Below are positions 1 to 10,479 of a stretch of DNA of 64,000 nucleotides, piece by piece. Numbering within the stretch: the first letter of the stretch is position 1; each line of letters begins with the position of its first letter. This stretch comes from Ariolimax columbianus (Eukaryota; Mollusca; Gastropoda; Stylommatophora; Arionidae), in contig JAVGWX010000019.1 of NCBI GenBank assembly GCA_036924085.1, positions 3,941,641-4,005,640 on the forward strand, given 5' to 3'. Under the pieces are notes generated by a model. It searched no databases and was not told where the DNA came from. It saw only the letters and a list, made by a program, of their open reading frames with translations. The translations under genes were made by a program, and so were the position numbers.

Positions 1-1048
1 TTTGCAGAGATAGTCAAAGCAAAGATGCACAAAGACCCTATGAACGCACTAACAACACCAAAGCCCATCCCTAATGTACGGAAACCTACATGGAGGCAGC
101 ATATATTTCCAGAGGTGGTAGAGAATATACCAGGTATTGGAAACAAAAACTGCCAGACTGAAAAAGAAAGAAGAGATACAACCCTGAGGTACATAACGAA
201 AAACTACCCAAGCATGGAATAGACCCATGCACACACCGACGATTCCGTAACAAACACAACACAGGACGGAGGGGCAGGGGCATTCCTGAGCCTACCAAAT
301 GGCAGGAAAAAACACTGTCATTGGCAACTGGAAAATACACAAGCAATTTCAGAGCAGAGGCAGAGGCACTGAGGGCGGCAGTGGAAGAAATGGTGACACA
401 CAATGAAAATGAAAGCCATATAGTCCTGCTTACAGATGCTCTCGCCGTAGTCACAGCGCTAAAAATCCAGAAAAACACTGAGCTTAATGACTTAAGAGCA
501 GCACTCTGCAAACTGTGCCAGCAGTCCGCACCAAAAAGGGTAGTGGTACAGTGGGTCCCATCACACTGCAACATCCAAAGCAACGAGGAGGCAGACAGAC
601 TGGCAAAAGAAGGTGCAAAACTACCACAAACAGATACTAGTATGACGTACAAAGAGTCAAAACGGCTTATCAAAGCCAGATACATGACCAAATGGGAAAC
701 CGAACATACTGGTTACACCAAAAACGATGTCTATTACCAGTTGAACCGAAGAGAGCAGGTCGTTGTCTTCAGACTTCGCACTGGACACAATAGACTGAGG
801 TACCACCTATTCAACAAATTGAAGATAGGTGGTACCGACGAATGCCCGTGCGGTACTGGTAAAATGACCGCTGAACATCTGCTGCAGAACTGCCCGACAT
901 ACGAGGATCAGAGAGAGCAGATGTGGCCATCACCAGTGGAACTGCAAGACAAGCTCTATGGCAGTGGCGACAGCCTCAGGATGACCGCCGCTTTTTTCGA
1001 AAAAATAATGGTTACTGTCTGACTGCGTACGAAGAAAAAGAAGAAGAA
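1..1048 (+). mobile_element. 3' end of a non-LTR retrotransposon with RNase H domain (copy 1)
   Basis: This is the C-terminal part of a LINE polyprotein; the 5' side lies outside the window. A linker peptide reads from 25 to a TAG at 220-222. RNase H follows with motif TDDS at about 238, then a one-base loss in an A-run near 307-312 moves the frame. From 321 it is open to 1022. In that part the other RNase H motifs are visible: RAEAEA (Glu about residue 13), LLTDAL (Asp 39), and WVPSHCNIQ followed by NEEADRLAKE (His 82, Asp 92). After RNase H comes the usual C-terminal module with HNRLRYHL and a Cys/His cluster (CPCG, EHLLQNCP). The 3' end is an AAG/GAA microsatellite tail (about 1024-1048), which suggests target-primed insertion. 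No real ATG precedes the open part. It is a relic, of I/Jockey-type by its RNase H; the clade is not certain. Confidence 0.85.
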
Positions 1049-1618
1049 GGAAACAAAAACTGCCAGACTGAAAAAGAAAGAAGAGATACAACCCTGAGGT
1101 ACATGACGAAAAACTACCCAAGCATGGAATAGACCCATGCACACACCGACGATTCCGTAACAAAACACAACACAGGACGGAGAGGCAGGGGCATTCCTGA
1201 GCCTACCAAATGGCAGGAAAATAACACTGTCATTGGCAACTGGAAAATACACAAGCAATTTCAGAACGGAGGCAGAGGCACTGAGTGCGGCAGTGGAAGA
1301 AATGGTGACAAGTAAAAGGAATGAAAGCCATATAGTCCTGCTTACAGATGCCCTGGTTGTAGTCACAGCACTAAAAAGCCAGAAAAATACTGAACTTAAT
1401 GATTTAAGACATTTAAGATATTAACATTTGCTGCTAAACTGCCCGACATACGAGGATCAGAGAGAGCAGATGTGGCCATCACCAGTGGCAACACTAGACA
1501 AGCTCTACGGCAGTGTCGACAGCCTCAGGATGACCGCTGCTTTTTTTCGAAAAAATAAAGGTCGACGTCTGACAGCGTAAGAAGAAGAAGAAGTAAAAGA
1601 AGAAGAAGAAGAAGAAGC
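1049..1618 (+). mobile_element. Second, internally deleted copy of the same RNase H LINE
   Basis: This copy starts immediately after the GAA tail of copy 1 and is nearly identical to 137-500 of it. At the A-run near 1219 it keeps the reading frame that copy 1 lost. At about 1408-1430 it jumps from the sequence after TDAL to the Cys/His tail (copy 1 positions about 504-880), so about 370 bp with the catalytic His/Asp is missing. It ends in an AAG-rich tail at about 1578-1618. Two copies head to tail with a tail between them suggest insertion next to a tail, or local duplication. It is non-functional. Confidence 0.85.
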
Positions 1619-2242
1619 ATCCATCGTCAGACCTACATCGATCAATCCCTGATTATATAATACTTACTTCACCTTTTAGGCAGGTATAAACGTTTCTCAG
1701 GTGCTCAATATGTAACATATCTTAAAAATGTCTGTCCCAGTATTGTTAACTAGCTACCACCGTAAATGCTTGAAATGTATTTTCAGACATTAAACAGCTA
1801 TTTACTACTGACATGTTCCCTTGGGCAATGCCTTAGCAAAAACAAGCAGAGTGGAACGATCATCAACTATGAACAATAGTCAATAGCAAGTTCATTTCCT
1901 TAAAAATAGCTTTCGTATGTGTTCATGTTAAGTTCGTGTTTTAGTTTATCCATTGATCGGTCTAATTAATTCTTCGAACATGATGTTCCACGAGTGTTAG
2001 GCATTATTTGAAACAGTTTTATTGGTGATTGACCTGTAGACAGCCCAGCCATTTGCTGGGGGGAAAATTCCATTGAAATTCCGACGTTATTGACCCAACA
2101 CTTTACAAATGCCGTCATTAAAATCGTCTTTTTCTTTAATGAGTAGTGGTGTTTTTCGCAATGTTGCATATTCTAGAACATCACAGTCTCTTAAATTGTT
2201 GTTATCCAATTTGGTGTCAATTTATCCATTCTAATACTATTC
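1619..2242. other. Unassigned AT-rich spacer
   Basis: No supported coding region, RNA gene or clear repeat is visible. The 67-codon minus-strand ORF at 1966-2169 has no recognisable motif. Confidence 0.5.
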
Positions 2243-2912
2243 TTGAATAGTGTTAATTTCTCCAGTCTAATAGTCATTGCGTGGTGTTAATTTCTCCAGT
2301 CTATTAAAGTCCGTGCATGGTGTTAATTTCTCCAGTCTAATAAAGTCCTTGAATAGTGTTAATTTCTCCAGTCTATTAAAGTCCTTGCATGGTGTTAATT
2401 TCTCCAGTCTAATAAAGTCCTTGAATGGTGTTAATTTCTCCAGTCTAATAAAGTCCTTGAATGGTGTTAACATCTCCAGTCTAATAAAGTCCTTGAATGG
2501 TGTTAATTTCTCCAGTCTAATAAAGTCCTTAAATGGTGTTAACATCTCCAGTCTATTAAAGTCCTTGCATGGTGTTAATTTCTCCAGTCTAATAAAGTCC
2601 TTGCATGATGTTAATTTCTCCAGTCTAATAAAGTCCTTGAATGGTGTTAACATCTCCAGTCTAATAAAGTCCTTGAATGGTGTTAATTTCTCCAGTCTAA
2701 TAAAGTCCTTAAATGGTGTTAACATCTCCAGTCTATTAAAGTCCTTGCATGGTGTTAATTTCTCCAGTCTAATAAAGTCCTTGCATGATGTTAATTTCTC
2801 CAGTCTAATAAAGTCCTTGAATGGTGTTAACATCTCCAGTCTAATAAAGTCCTTGAATGGTGTTAACATCTCCAGTCTAATAAAGTCCTTGCATAGTGTT
2901 AATTTCTCTGTT
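2243..2912 (+). repeat. 36-bp minisatellite, about 18 units, with 180-bp higher-order repeat
   Basis: Units contain tgttaatttctccagtct then aaagtcc, with period 36. Variants (gaatgg, gcatgg, gcatga; atttc versus acatc) recur in a five-unit pattern: 2461-2640 and 2641-2820 are almost identical, and 2821-2880 begins a third copy. Because 36 is a multiple of three, both strands stay open for about 200 codons; this is not coding evidence. The array ends directly at SINE-B copy 1. Confidence 0.95.
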
Positions 2913-2915
2913 GGT

Positions 2916-3285
2916 TGCAGAGGTCAGCGACCATAACTGACTGCTAGCATCAGGACCGGTGAACCAGAGCTGACAAGACCCTTCTACACCTCTACGCGCC
3001 GATCCTGCAAACAATTCTGCAACCGAGCAGACTGGCTAAGGAGAAGGGATCGAAGAGGGAAGGCTAACCCCGTACGGGCTGCAACCGAGCAGACTGGCTA
3101 AGCAGAAGGAATCGAACAGGAAAGGCTAACCATGTACTCCAAGAATGCCCGCTGAAATCGGATGTGTCGCACCAAAAGTGCAAATATCGGAGTCAAGATA
3201 TAAATTACGACACAACGCATTATGTGCTCTGTCAATGGCAACGCCCCTTTCAGAGATTGATAGCAGGCGATTGAGAACAAACAAA
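2916..3285 (+). mobile_element. SINE-B copy 1 (dispersed short repeat)
   Basis: This is homologous along its length to the minus-strand repeat at 25240-25582 and the fragment at 34165-34331. Shared blocks include gtcagcgacc, aagacccttctacacct, gcagactggctaagg, gggatcgaag, and a 3' half with ctgaaRtcggatgt, gcaaNtatcggagtcaag, acgacacaacgca and a terminal gagaacaaac. It carries an internal direct duplication of about 62 bp (units starting 3017 and 3079). No clear A/B-box pair was found in the 5' head, so the head's origin (tRNA, 5S or other) is open. Confidence 0.7.
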
Positions 3286-3398
3286 AGAAGAAAACATTTT
3301 ATAGTAGTATTCACCAATCCTGCAGCATTCACCGATCTTTTAGTGTTATTCTCAAATTCTGAAGTATTCTCAAATCTTGCAGTAGCATTCTCAATTTT

Positions 3399-3700
3399 CT
3401 CTGTACCTCCTTCACCATAACCCCACCACGCTCTCACTAACTACCACCTTATAGACACAAAGCAACTCTCTGTACCTCCTTCACCATAACCCCACCACGC
3501 TCTCACTAACTACCACATTATAGACACAAAGCAATTCTCTGTACCTCCTTCACCATAACCCCACCACGCTCTCACTAACTACCACCTTATAGACACAAAG
3601 CAATTCTCTGTACCTCCTTCACCATAACCCCACCACGCTCTCACTAACTACCACCTTATAGACACAAAGCAATTCTCTGTACCTCTTTGACAACAACCCC
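3399..3700 (+). repeat. 69-bp tandem repeat, about 4.3 units
   Basis: Units start with ctctgtacctccttcacc at 3399, 3468, 3537 and 3606, with a diverging partial unit at 3675. Copies differ by only one or two bases. Confidence 0.95.
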
Positions 3701-3999
3701 ACCCATCTCTAATTTACAAAACCCTATGTTGAACCATGACGTTGCCTGCCGTGCTTTCATAGCCAGCTTTTATATTCATTAAGAAACCACTCCATCCCCA
3801 GCCGCTGATATAAAAAGGAGATGATCGCCAATGTATGTCGATGTGTTGCCAAGAGACCATGCTGACCTAAGCCATCCTTACAGCACGTCTGTCACTTCTT
3901 GTGTATCATTAGCCTGGCACCGTGTGCCCCCAGGCCGTTATGTTAGAATGACCTGACCTCAAACCGGAAAATTAATATTGTGACATCCTCTTGATATTG
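3701..3999. other. Unassigned spacer
   Basis: Unique-looking sequence; no supported gene, RNA or repeat. Confidence 0.4.
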
Positions 4000-4992
4000 T
4001 TATATCCGCAGCATCACTATCTGCCAACCTCTCAATGCTGGTATCTCTACGGCATCACTATCTTTCAACCTCTCACTGCTGGTATCTGTCATGCATCACT
4101 ATCTCCAAAACTGTCATTACTGTTATATCCCCTGCATCACTATCTTCCAACCTCTCAATGCTGGTACCTCCCCAGCATCACTATCTTTCAACCTCTAAAT
4201 GCTGGTACCTCCCCAGCATAACTATCTCCCAACCTCTCAATGCTGGTAACTCCACAGCATCACTATCTCCAAACCTCTCAATGCTATTATCTCCCCAGCA
4301 TAACTATCTCCCAACCTCTCAATGCTGGTAACTCCACAGCATCACTATCTCCAAACCTCTCAATGGTATTATCTCCCCAGCATCACTATCTCCAAACCTC
4401 TCAATGCTGGTACCTCCCCAGCATCACTATCTTTCAACCTCTAAATGCTGGTAACTCCCCAGCATAACTATCTCCCAACCTCTCAATGCTGGTACCTCCC
4501 CAGCATCACTATCTCCAAACCTCTCAATGCTATTATCTCCCTAGCATCACTATCTTTCAACCTCTAAATGCTGGTACCTCCCCAGCATAACTATATCCCA
4601 ACCTCTCAATGCTGGTAACGCCACAGCATCACTATCTCCAAACCTCTCAATGCTATTATCTCCCGAGCATCACTATCTCCAATCCTCTCAATGCTATTAT
4701 CTCCCCAGCATCACTATCTCCCAACCTCTCAATGCTGGTACTTCCCCAGCATCACTATCTCCCAACCTCTCAATGCTGGTACCTCCCCAGCATCACTATC
4801 TCCAAACCTCTCAATGCTATTATCTCCCCAGCATTACTATCTCCAAACCTCTCAATGCTGGTAACTCCACAGCATCACTATCTCCAAACCTCTCAATGCT
4901 ATTATCTCCCCAGCATCACTATCTCCAAACCTCTCAATGCTATTATCTCCCCAGCATCACTATCTCTAAACCTCTCAATGCTGTTATCTACA
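4000..4992 (+). repeat. 41-bp minisatellite, about 24 units
   Basis: Units contain agcatcactatctcc, aacctctcaatgct and a variable end (ggtacctcccc, attatctcccc, ggtaactccac), with period 41. The end variants make a mixed pattern without an obvious fixed higher-order unit. Overlapping plus-strand ORFs in two frames are by-products of the repeat. Confidence 0.95.
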
Positions 4993-5399
4993 TCTTCTTC
5001 AGACTGCGACTTCGATGACTCTAACAAAAGCAGTAGTCAGCCTGGCGCCAAGTTCACTTCTGTGTTTTTTCATGGAAGGAGATTGATTGTCCCTAGCCTC
5101 TACTCCCTTGACCACTACCTGGCTGAGAGGACTGTATTAGGTGTTTCACCTGCAGGATCTGTGCCACATGTACACAGATCGATACAGTCGATCTTGAATT
5201 GATTTTAAAGATGACATCTCAGTCTGCTGTATCCTCGCGCAGCCGGAAGGTGATCACCTGATCTCACCTCAAGAATAGGCTGTTTGCGTCATTTCCGCTA
5301 TGACCAGTGCGGTCTCTTTTACATTTTGATCTGCTCACGGCCTTGATAATGTTTGGGCCTCGAAAGATGTTGTTGCTACGTCACTTTGTTACAGTGTTT
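4993..5399. other. Unassigned spacer
   Basis: No recognisable coding or RNA signal. It may contain further worn sequence of the RNase H relic next to it, but nothing alignable by eye. Confidence 0.4.
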
Positions 5400-5905
5400 T
5401 CCCCTCTTTGATAGGTCTGTTCACTTCTTCATTGTCTGGAATGGTGTATTGGACTGTATCCACTGGATTACACTTCTTGTGTGGCACTGGGCCAAGTGTT
5501 CGAGTGAGTATCCTAGGTCACCGAGCTCATTAATGGGCTTGTATATTGACAGCTGTTAACACTGAAAGGTTATCTGTGAAAATAGCCATTTGCTTTTGGC
5601 ACGTCCCTTGCAGTTCATGAAAGTTTCAGCTGCCTACTTCATGGTTATAACTACGGCATTTACATGATTAAAGTTTCTCTCAGCGCCAATTGGATGTTGG
5701 GTAGACTTCATTTGTTAGTTTCATGACGATACAGCCTCTCCCATTTTCGATGTCATCTTTTGCCGAATCATCCATGAACGCATGTGTCCTGGATTGGGTG
5801 GAAATTTCTGGCTGATGTTCTTGTTGGCTTTGTGTTTCCTCTGTCAGGGAGTGTCTTCCATAATGTGAATGTTGCACATCAGCTTGGGGAAGATTCTTCT
5901 TTTCC
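5400..5905 (-). mobile_element. Eroded RNase H domain of a LINE
   Basis: Read on the minus strand, three RNase H landmarks occur in the right order. THAFMDDSAKDDIENGRG at about 5800-5750 corresponds to the TDGSA...GG start of the domain. MAIFTDNLSVLTAV at about 5600-5560 corresponds to the second Asp motif. IPDNEEVNRPIK at about 5430-5400 corresponds to the GNEEADRLAK motif, with the catalytic Asp changed to Asn. Several in-frame stops lie between them, so this is an old pseudogene fragment. It is preceded on its strand by the 42-bp array at 5917-6210. Confidence 0.6.
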
Positions 5906-5916
5906 AGAGTGATCGG

Positions 5917-6210
5917 GTAGAACATATTGACATTGTTTTTAGGGATGTGTTTATGAACGTAGAACATATTGACATTGTTTTTAGGGATGTGTTTATGAAC
6001 GTAGAACATATTGACATTGTTTTTATGGATGTGTTTAAGAACGTAGAACATATTGACATTGTTTTTATGGATGTGTTTATGAACGTAGAACATATTGACA
6101 TTGTTTTTATGGATGTGTTTATGAACGTAGAACATATTGACATTGTTTTTATGGATGTATTTATGAACGTAGAACATATTGACATTGTTTTTATGGATGT
6201 GTTTATGAAC
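5917..6210 (+). repeat. 42-bp minisatellite, 7 units
   Basis: Units begin gtagaacatattgacattg at 5917, 5959, 6001 and so on, exactly seven times, with few substitutions. The array sits precisely between an RNase H relic (minus strand) and the start of a LINE C-terminal relic (plus strand, 6216). The period is a multiple of three, so ORFs appear on both strands. Confidence 0.95.
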
Positions 6211-6215
6211 GTAGC

Positions 6216-6835
6216 ATTATTTTTATGTTCAAACTTAAAGTCTACCAAGCCGTAGTGCTCCCCACCCTTCTGTATGCCAGTGAGACGTGGACTGGACACA
6301 GCAGACATACTAGGAACATAAACCACTTCCATACAAGATGTCTCCGTAGTTTGTTCAAAATAAAGTGGCAGGATAGGGTACCAGACACCGAGATTCTTAT
6401 GAAGGCAAAAATGGCGTGCATCCACACACTGCTGCAGAAGACTCAGATCAGTTGGACGGGCCACGTAATGCGCACGCCAGACAACCGCATCCGAAAACCA
6501 CTAATGTATGGTGAGCTGAAAGATGGCCTGCGTCAAGCCGATGGCCAAAAGATGCGTCTCAAAGACTCCCTCGAAGTATCTCTGACTCGCTTCAACATTG
6601 ATGGAAACGCAGAATAATGCCCTGCACAGGACCAAAAGGCATGGCATGGGACCACCATCAGAGCCACCTCCATTGCTGAGGAACGCCGGACCTCTGAAAC
6701 ACAGAAAAAACACACTTTGTGAAAAGACAAAACAACTGACACTCACATGTCCAATTCTGACATTCAATGCCACGTATGTGGAATAATTTTCCGTGCCAGA
6801 ATTAGACTATACAGCCAGCTCCGAACTGACTGGAG
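6216..6835 (+). mobile_element. LINE ORF2 C-terminal relic with zinc-finger-like tail
   Basis: From 6225 the plus frame encodes KLKVYQAVVLPTLLYASETW, then CLRSLFKIKWQDRVPDTE and SWTGHVMRTPDNRIRKP. This is the post-RT segment typical of endonuclease-type LINEs. It is open to 6617. In another frame (about 6640-6830) the usual tail follows: TTIRATSIAEERRTSE, a stop, then CHVCGIIFRARIRLYSQL, a worn C2H2-like finger in which the final His residues are lost. At least one frameshift and one stop break it. The RT domain is absent, so the copy is 5'-truncated and the truncation coincides with the 42-bp array. Confidence 0.8.
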
Positions 6836-7344
6836 AGGTGCACCACAACATGTATGTTTGCTATTGTCATCCTCGCTTGTGATGGACTGCTATTATTATT
6901 TATGATCTCTTTTGCCTGGACTGCATTGTTACTCCACTTTAGACTGCCCTTCCCAAGTCCATTTAGAATTTGGTGCATTGTCTGGTTCGTGAGTCTCTTG
7001 AATATTTCAGCTCGCTGTAGGAATTCTGATGTCTAATCTCTCTTCCGTTGGCTGCAGCGATGTGATAGCTTTCAGGTCTTTCTTATAATGCGTGCTGTTT
7101 GCTTTTGGGTGTTCCTTACTCTGTCAAACTTAGATGTTGCTGGTGAAGAGGGTATAGTGACCTATTCCAGGCCTGATCTGACTCTGACTGTGTATAACGT
7201 CTTAAGGGTATGTCGTTACCTCCACACAATGGTGGCAGCTAACTCCTTCACGATGGACATGTCCAGACCCGATCTTAACTGTGTCTTTGAATTACAGTTT
7301 TACAAATCAGAAACTGGTCTAAAGTAACTCCTAGATGATTTGAG
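6836..7344. other. Unassigned spacer
   Basis: Two short plus-strand ORFs (60 and 79 codons) lack recognisable motifs. Nothing else is supported. Confidence 0.4.
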
Positions 7345-7683
7345 GTTCCTTCCTAGTGTATGAATTGTCCATTTAGTTGGGGTTTCTTACTAGTGTATCA
7401 ATTGTCCATTTAGTTAGGGTTTCTTACTAGTGTATCAATTGTCCATTTAGTTGGAGTTTCTTACTAGTGTATCAATTGTCTATTTAGTTGGGGTTTCTTA
7501 CTAATGTATCAATTGCCCATTTAGTTGGGGTTTCTTACTAGTGTATCAATTGTCCATTTAGTTGGGGTTTCTTCCTAGTGTATCAATTGTCCATTTAGTT
7601 GGGGTTTCTTACTAGTGTATCAATTGTCCATTTAGTTGGGGTTTCTTACTAGTGTATCAATTGTCTATTTGGTTGGGGTTTTA
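7345..7683 (+). repeat. 37-bp minisatellite, about 9 units
   Basis: Units contain gtgtatcaattgtccattt and ggggtttcttactag, with period 37. Single-base variants only. The last unit is degenerate. Confidence 0.95.
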
Positions 7684-8017
7684 CTGGTGTATGTGTGATA
7701 ATGCCAAGATGATGTGTGTCCTTCTGTGTTCAATAATTTTTTTAGTAGCAATTCTTAGACCACTTTTTGAAGGTTTTTTAAAATCATTCTTTTCGGCCGG
7801 TATCCGACGCCTGTCTATCCAGCCAGTGGGATGCGTGTCTGAGTGCGGCTGGCGACTGTTTCTAACTAACCCTGATGCTTACTTGCTTCATAACAATAAC
7901 TTTGTTGAACTCTGCCACACCTGCTGTTGATCCTTTCATATGACTGTAATAAATACAATGTGGCGGGATCCATTCCGACACACTTCGTATATATATTTTC
8001 TGAAAATAAGAACAGCG
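7684..8017. other. Unassigned spacer
   Basis: No recognisable gene or repeat. Confidence 0.4.
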
Positions 8018-8370
8018 AAGATTACGGAAACATAACATAAAAGACAAGGGTACAGATTACGGAAACATAACATAAAAGACAAGGGTACAGATTACGGACA
8101 CATAACATATAAGACAAGGGTACAGATTACGGAAACATAACATAAAAGACAAGGGTACAGATTACGGAAACATAACATAAAAGACAAGGGTACAGATTAC
8201 GGAAACATAACATATAAGACAAGGGTACAGATTACGGAAACATAACATAAAAGACAAGGGTACAGATTACGGAAACATAACATAAAAGACAAGGGTACAG
8301 ATTACGGACACATAACATATAAGACAAGGGTACAGATTACGGAAACATAACATATAAGACAAGGGTACAT
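8018..8370 (+). repeat. 35-bp minisatellite, 10 units
   Basis: Units contain gattacggaaacataaca and agacaagggtaca, with period 35. A variant with acacat and atataag recurs near 8097 and 8307 (six units apart), hinting at a higher-order pattern. The array ends just before the 3' end of a minus-strand LINE. Confidence 0.95.
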
Positions 8371-8439
8371 GTAGATGTTGCACAGAAATATAGCCAAGCA
8401 ATTGGCATGTGTAAATAATGGGATAACAGAAATAACGAG

Positions 8440-9095
8440 GACAGAAGAGGAGAAGGAAGAAAGAGTCTACTTCTTCTTTGATCAACTGATGCTGTCCATC
8501 TAGCTTGGTGAAGTTCCCGAGGGAGACTGCACGCAACAGGCCTTCGTCGGTCCCAAACAGTTTCTTGAGCATGGTCACCCCCGCGGACCAGACGGCCTCT
8601 CGTTGGTCTGCTTAAGTGGGGCAGTACTGCAGGATATTTGATGGTGTTTGCTTGGCTGTTCTGTAAGGACATGTTGCGGTGTATCTGAGACACATTATAT
8701 GGAGGTGATCTTTGAGTCTGCGATGTCCTGACACATTGCATGGCGGTGGGCTTTGAGTCTGCGATGTCTTGACACATTGCATGGCGGTGGGCTTTGAGTC
8801 TGCGATGTTCTGACACATTGCATGGAGGTGGGCTTTGTGTCTGCGATGTCCCGACACATTATATGTTGGTGGGCTTTGAGTCTGCGATGTCCCGATATGA
8901 GTCTGACGGTTTTGATCTCCCCATCTTCTTCAAGTTTGTCTATGTTGTCACTACTTGGTTTGTATTCGTTTTGCTGGTCTCTCCATCCTCATGTATGGTT
9001 TGATGCGTGTCTCTGCGTCTTTATAACACTGTGCATGGCAAGCAAGCCTGCCGACACTTCCGGCTTTTGCGAGTCCATCTGCCTTCTCGTTTTTA
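8440..9095 (-). mobile_element. RNase H LINE 3' relic carrying an internal minisatellite
   Basis: On the minus strand, NEKADGLAKAGS at about 9090-9055 is the end of RNase H. A segment near 8900 reads SGHRRLKAHLH, corresponding to the TGHNRLxxHL motif. Near 8670-8610 CPYRTAKQTPSNILQYCP is the Cys-rich tail. The protein end is LFGTDEGLLRAVSLGNFTKLD at about 8560-8490, followed by a GAAGAAG-like tail at about 8465-8480. The TGH-like segment has been expanded into the 41-bp array at 8695-8900. This is a different family from the one at 1-1618. It is broken by frameshifts. Confidence 0.75.
8695..8900 (+). repeat. 41-bp minisatellite, about 5 units, inside a LINE relic
   Basis: Units contain gggctttgagtctgcgatgt and acacattgcatgg; the ctttg block recurs near 8711, 8752, 8793, 8834 and 8875. 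On the minus strand the unit encodes GHRRLKAHLHAM in one frame, matching the LINE's post-RNase H motif, so the unit appears to come from LINE coding sequence. Confidence 0.9.
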
Positions 9096-9096
9096 A

Positions 9097-9190
9097 GGAT
9101 CCCAAAAGGATCCAACAAGGATCCCAAAAGGATCCAACAAGGATCCCAAAAGGATCCAACAAGGATCCCAAAAGGATCCCTCAAGGATCC
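9097..9190 (+). repeat. 22-bp tandem repeat, about 4 units
   Basis: Alternating ggatcccaaaa and ggatccaacaa give a 22-bp period (an 11-bp subunit with ggatcc). It abuts the 5' truncation point of the LINE relic at 8440-9095. Confidence 0.95.
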
Positions 9191-9289
9191 GCTGTAGAAC
9201 TAAATATGTTTTTTTAAGAGCATCCGCATGTTATACCTGCTCTCAGGTAAGTGTTTCTGAGACAAAACACTTGAAGTCGTTATATGGCA

Positions 9290-9900
9290 CGGCATGGTGT
9301 GGTTGTGGACGGGTTGGTGTGGTTGTGGACGGATTAGTGTGGTTGTGGACGGGTTTCTGTGGTTGTGGACGGGTTAGTGTGGTTGGGGATGGGTTGGTGG
9401 GGTTGTGGACGGGTTGGTGTGGTTGTGGACTGGTTGGTGTGAATGTTGACGGGTTGGTGTGGTTGTGGACGGATTGGTGTGGTTGTGGACGGGTTGGTGT
9501 GGTTGTGTGGACTAGATGGTATGGTTTTGGACGGGTTGGTGTGGTTGTGGACGGATTGGTGTAGTTGTGTGTACTGGATGATGTGGTTGTGGGCGGGTTG
9601 GTGTGGTTGGGGACGGTTTGGTGGTTGTGTGTACTGGATGATGTTGTTGTGGACGGGTTGGTGTGGTTGGGGACGGTTTGGTGGTTGTGTGTACTGGATG
9701 ATGTTGTTGTGGACGGGTTGGTGTGGTTGGGGACGGTTTGGTGGTTGTGTGTACTGGATGATGTTGTTGTGGACGGGTTGGTGTGGTTGTGGACGGTGTG
9801 GTTGTGAATGGGTTAGTGTGGTTGTGGACAGGTTGGCGTGGTTGTGGACGGGTTGGTGTTGTTGTGGACGGATTAGTGTGGTTGTGGACGGATTGACATT
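9290..9900 (+). repeat. 20-bp minisatellite with 60-bp higher-order units
   Basis: The basic unit is close to gtggacgggttggtgtggtt. Between about 9590 and 9790 a 60-bp block containing gtactggatgatgttgttgt recurs almost exactly (9601, 9661, 9721). Strong G/T strand asymmetry. Confidence 0.95.
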
Positions 9901-9919
9901 TAACGACACTAGGTGCAGA

Positions 9920-10209
9920 ACGTGATAATGACGATATTAATGATGAAGATTATGTGGATGATGATTGCGATAATGATGATTATGTTGATGATGATGGTTG
10001 TGCTGATATTTATGACGATTGCGTTGATGATGATTACGTTAATGATGATTATGATGATATTATACAGATGATGTTGATAGTGTTGTCGATGCTGACGATT
10101 ATGTTGATACTGGTGATGATGAGGCTGTTGATGATGCTGTTAATGATGGCTTTTTGATGATATTGATGATGTCGATGAAGACGTTATTGATAGGGATGAT
10201 GGTGATGTT
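9920..10209 (+). repeat. Degenerate GAT/GTT triplet repeat, proximal part
   Basis: Imperfect gatgat/gttgat-rich sequence. It resumes on the far side of the SINE-A insertion at about 10480, so the SINE seems to have split one tract. Confidence 0.8.
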
Positions 10210-10465
10210 TTTGTTGTTGTTTTGTTTTGCGTTCGCCTTTTTTCTCTATTCCCCACGGGGGTGTGCGTTGCACTGTGGTCTTTACTTTGCGCCTGTCTGC
10301 CCAGTGCATCCGACTTCAGCATACATTTTATACAAGTGTCTGCTTCCTCCGGCATTTTATAATGGTTTGCCTCCCCGGGGTAATGATCTGTGCTGTGATG
10401 GGGATCGAACCCAGCACCTTCGGGTTATGAGCCGTGTCACTTAACCACTAGCCAACACCGTCCCC
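10210..10465 (-). mobile_element. SINE-A copy 1 (tRNA-derived SINE)
   Basis: On the minus strand the 5' head is tRNA-like: an A-box region at about 10446-10460 (ggctagtgg) and a B box gggttcgatcccc at about 10400-10412. The body contains ctgaagtcggatgcac and gtgcaacgcacac, and the 3' tail ends gcgaacgcaaaac, A-rich. Near-identical copies are at 21070-21318 and 32190-32446. A direct repeat tgatggtgatgtt at 10197-10209 and 10466-10478 looks like the target-site duplication, although the surrounding GAT repeat weakens that argument. Confidence 0.85.
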
Positions 10466-10479
10466 TGATGGTGATGTTG

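Noticed and set aside
2243..2912. CRISPR array
   Set aside because: Units repeat head to tail without unique spacers, no cas-like genes exist, and the window is eukaryotic.
2267..2936. ORFs of about 200 codons on both strands, resembling a repetitive structural protein
   Set aside because: The 36-bp period keeps both strands open. No signal peptide, promoter or splice context.
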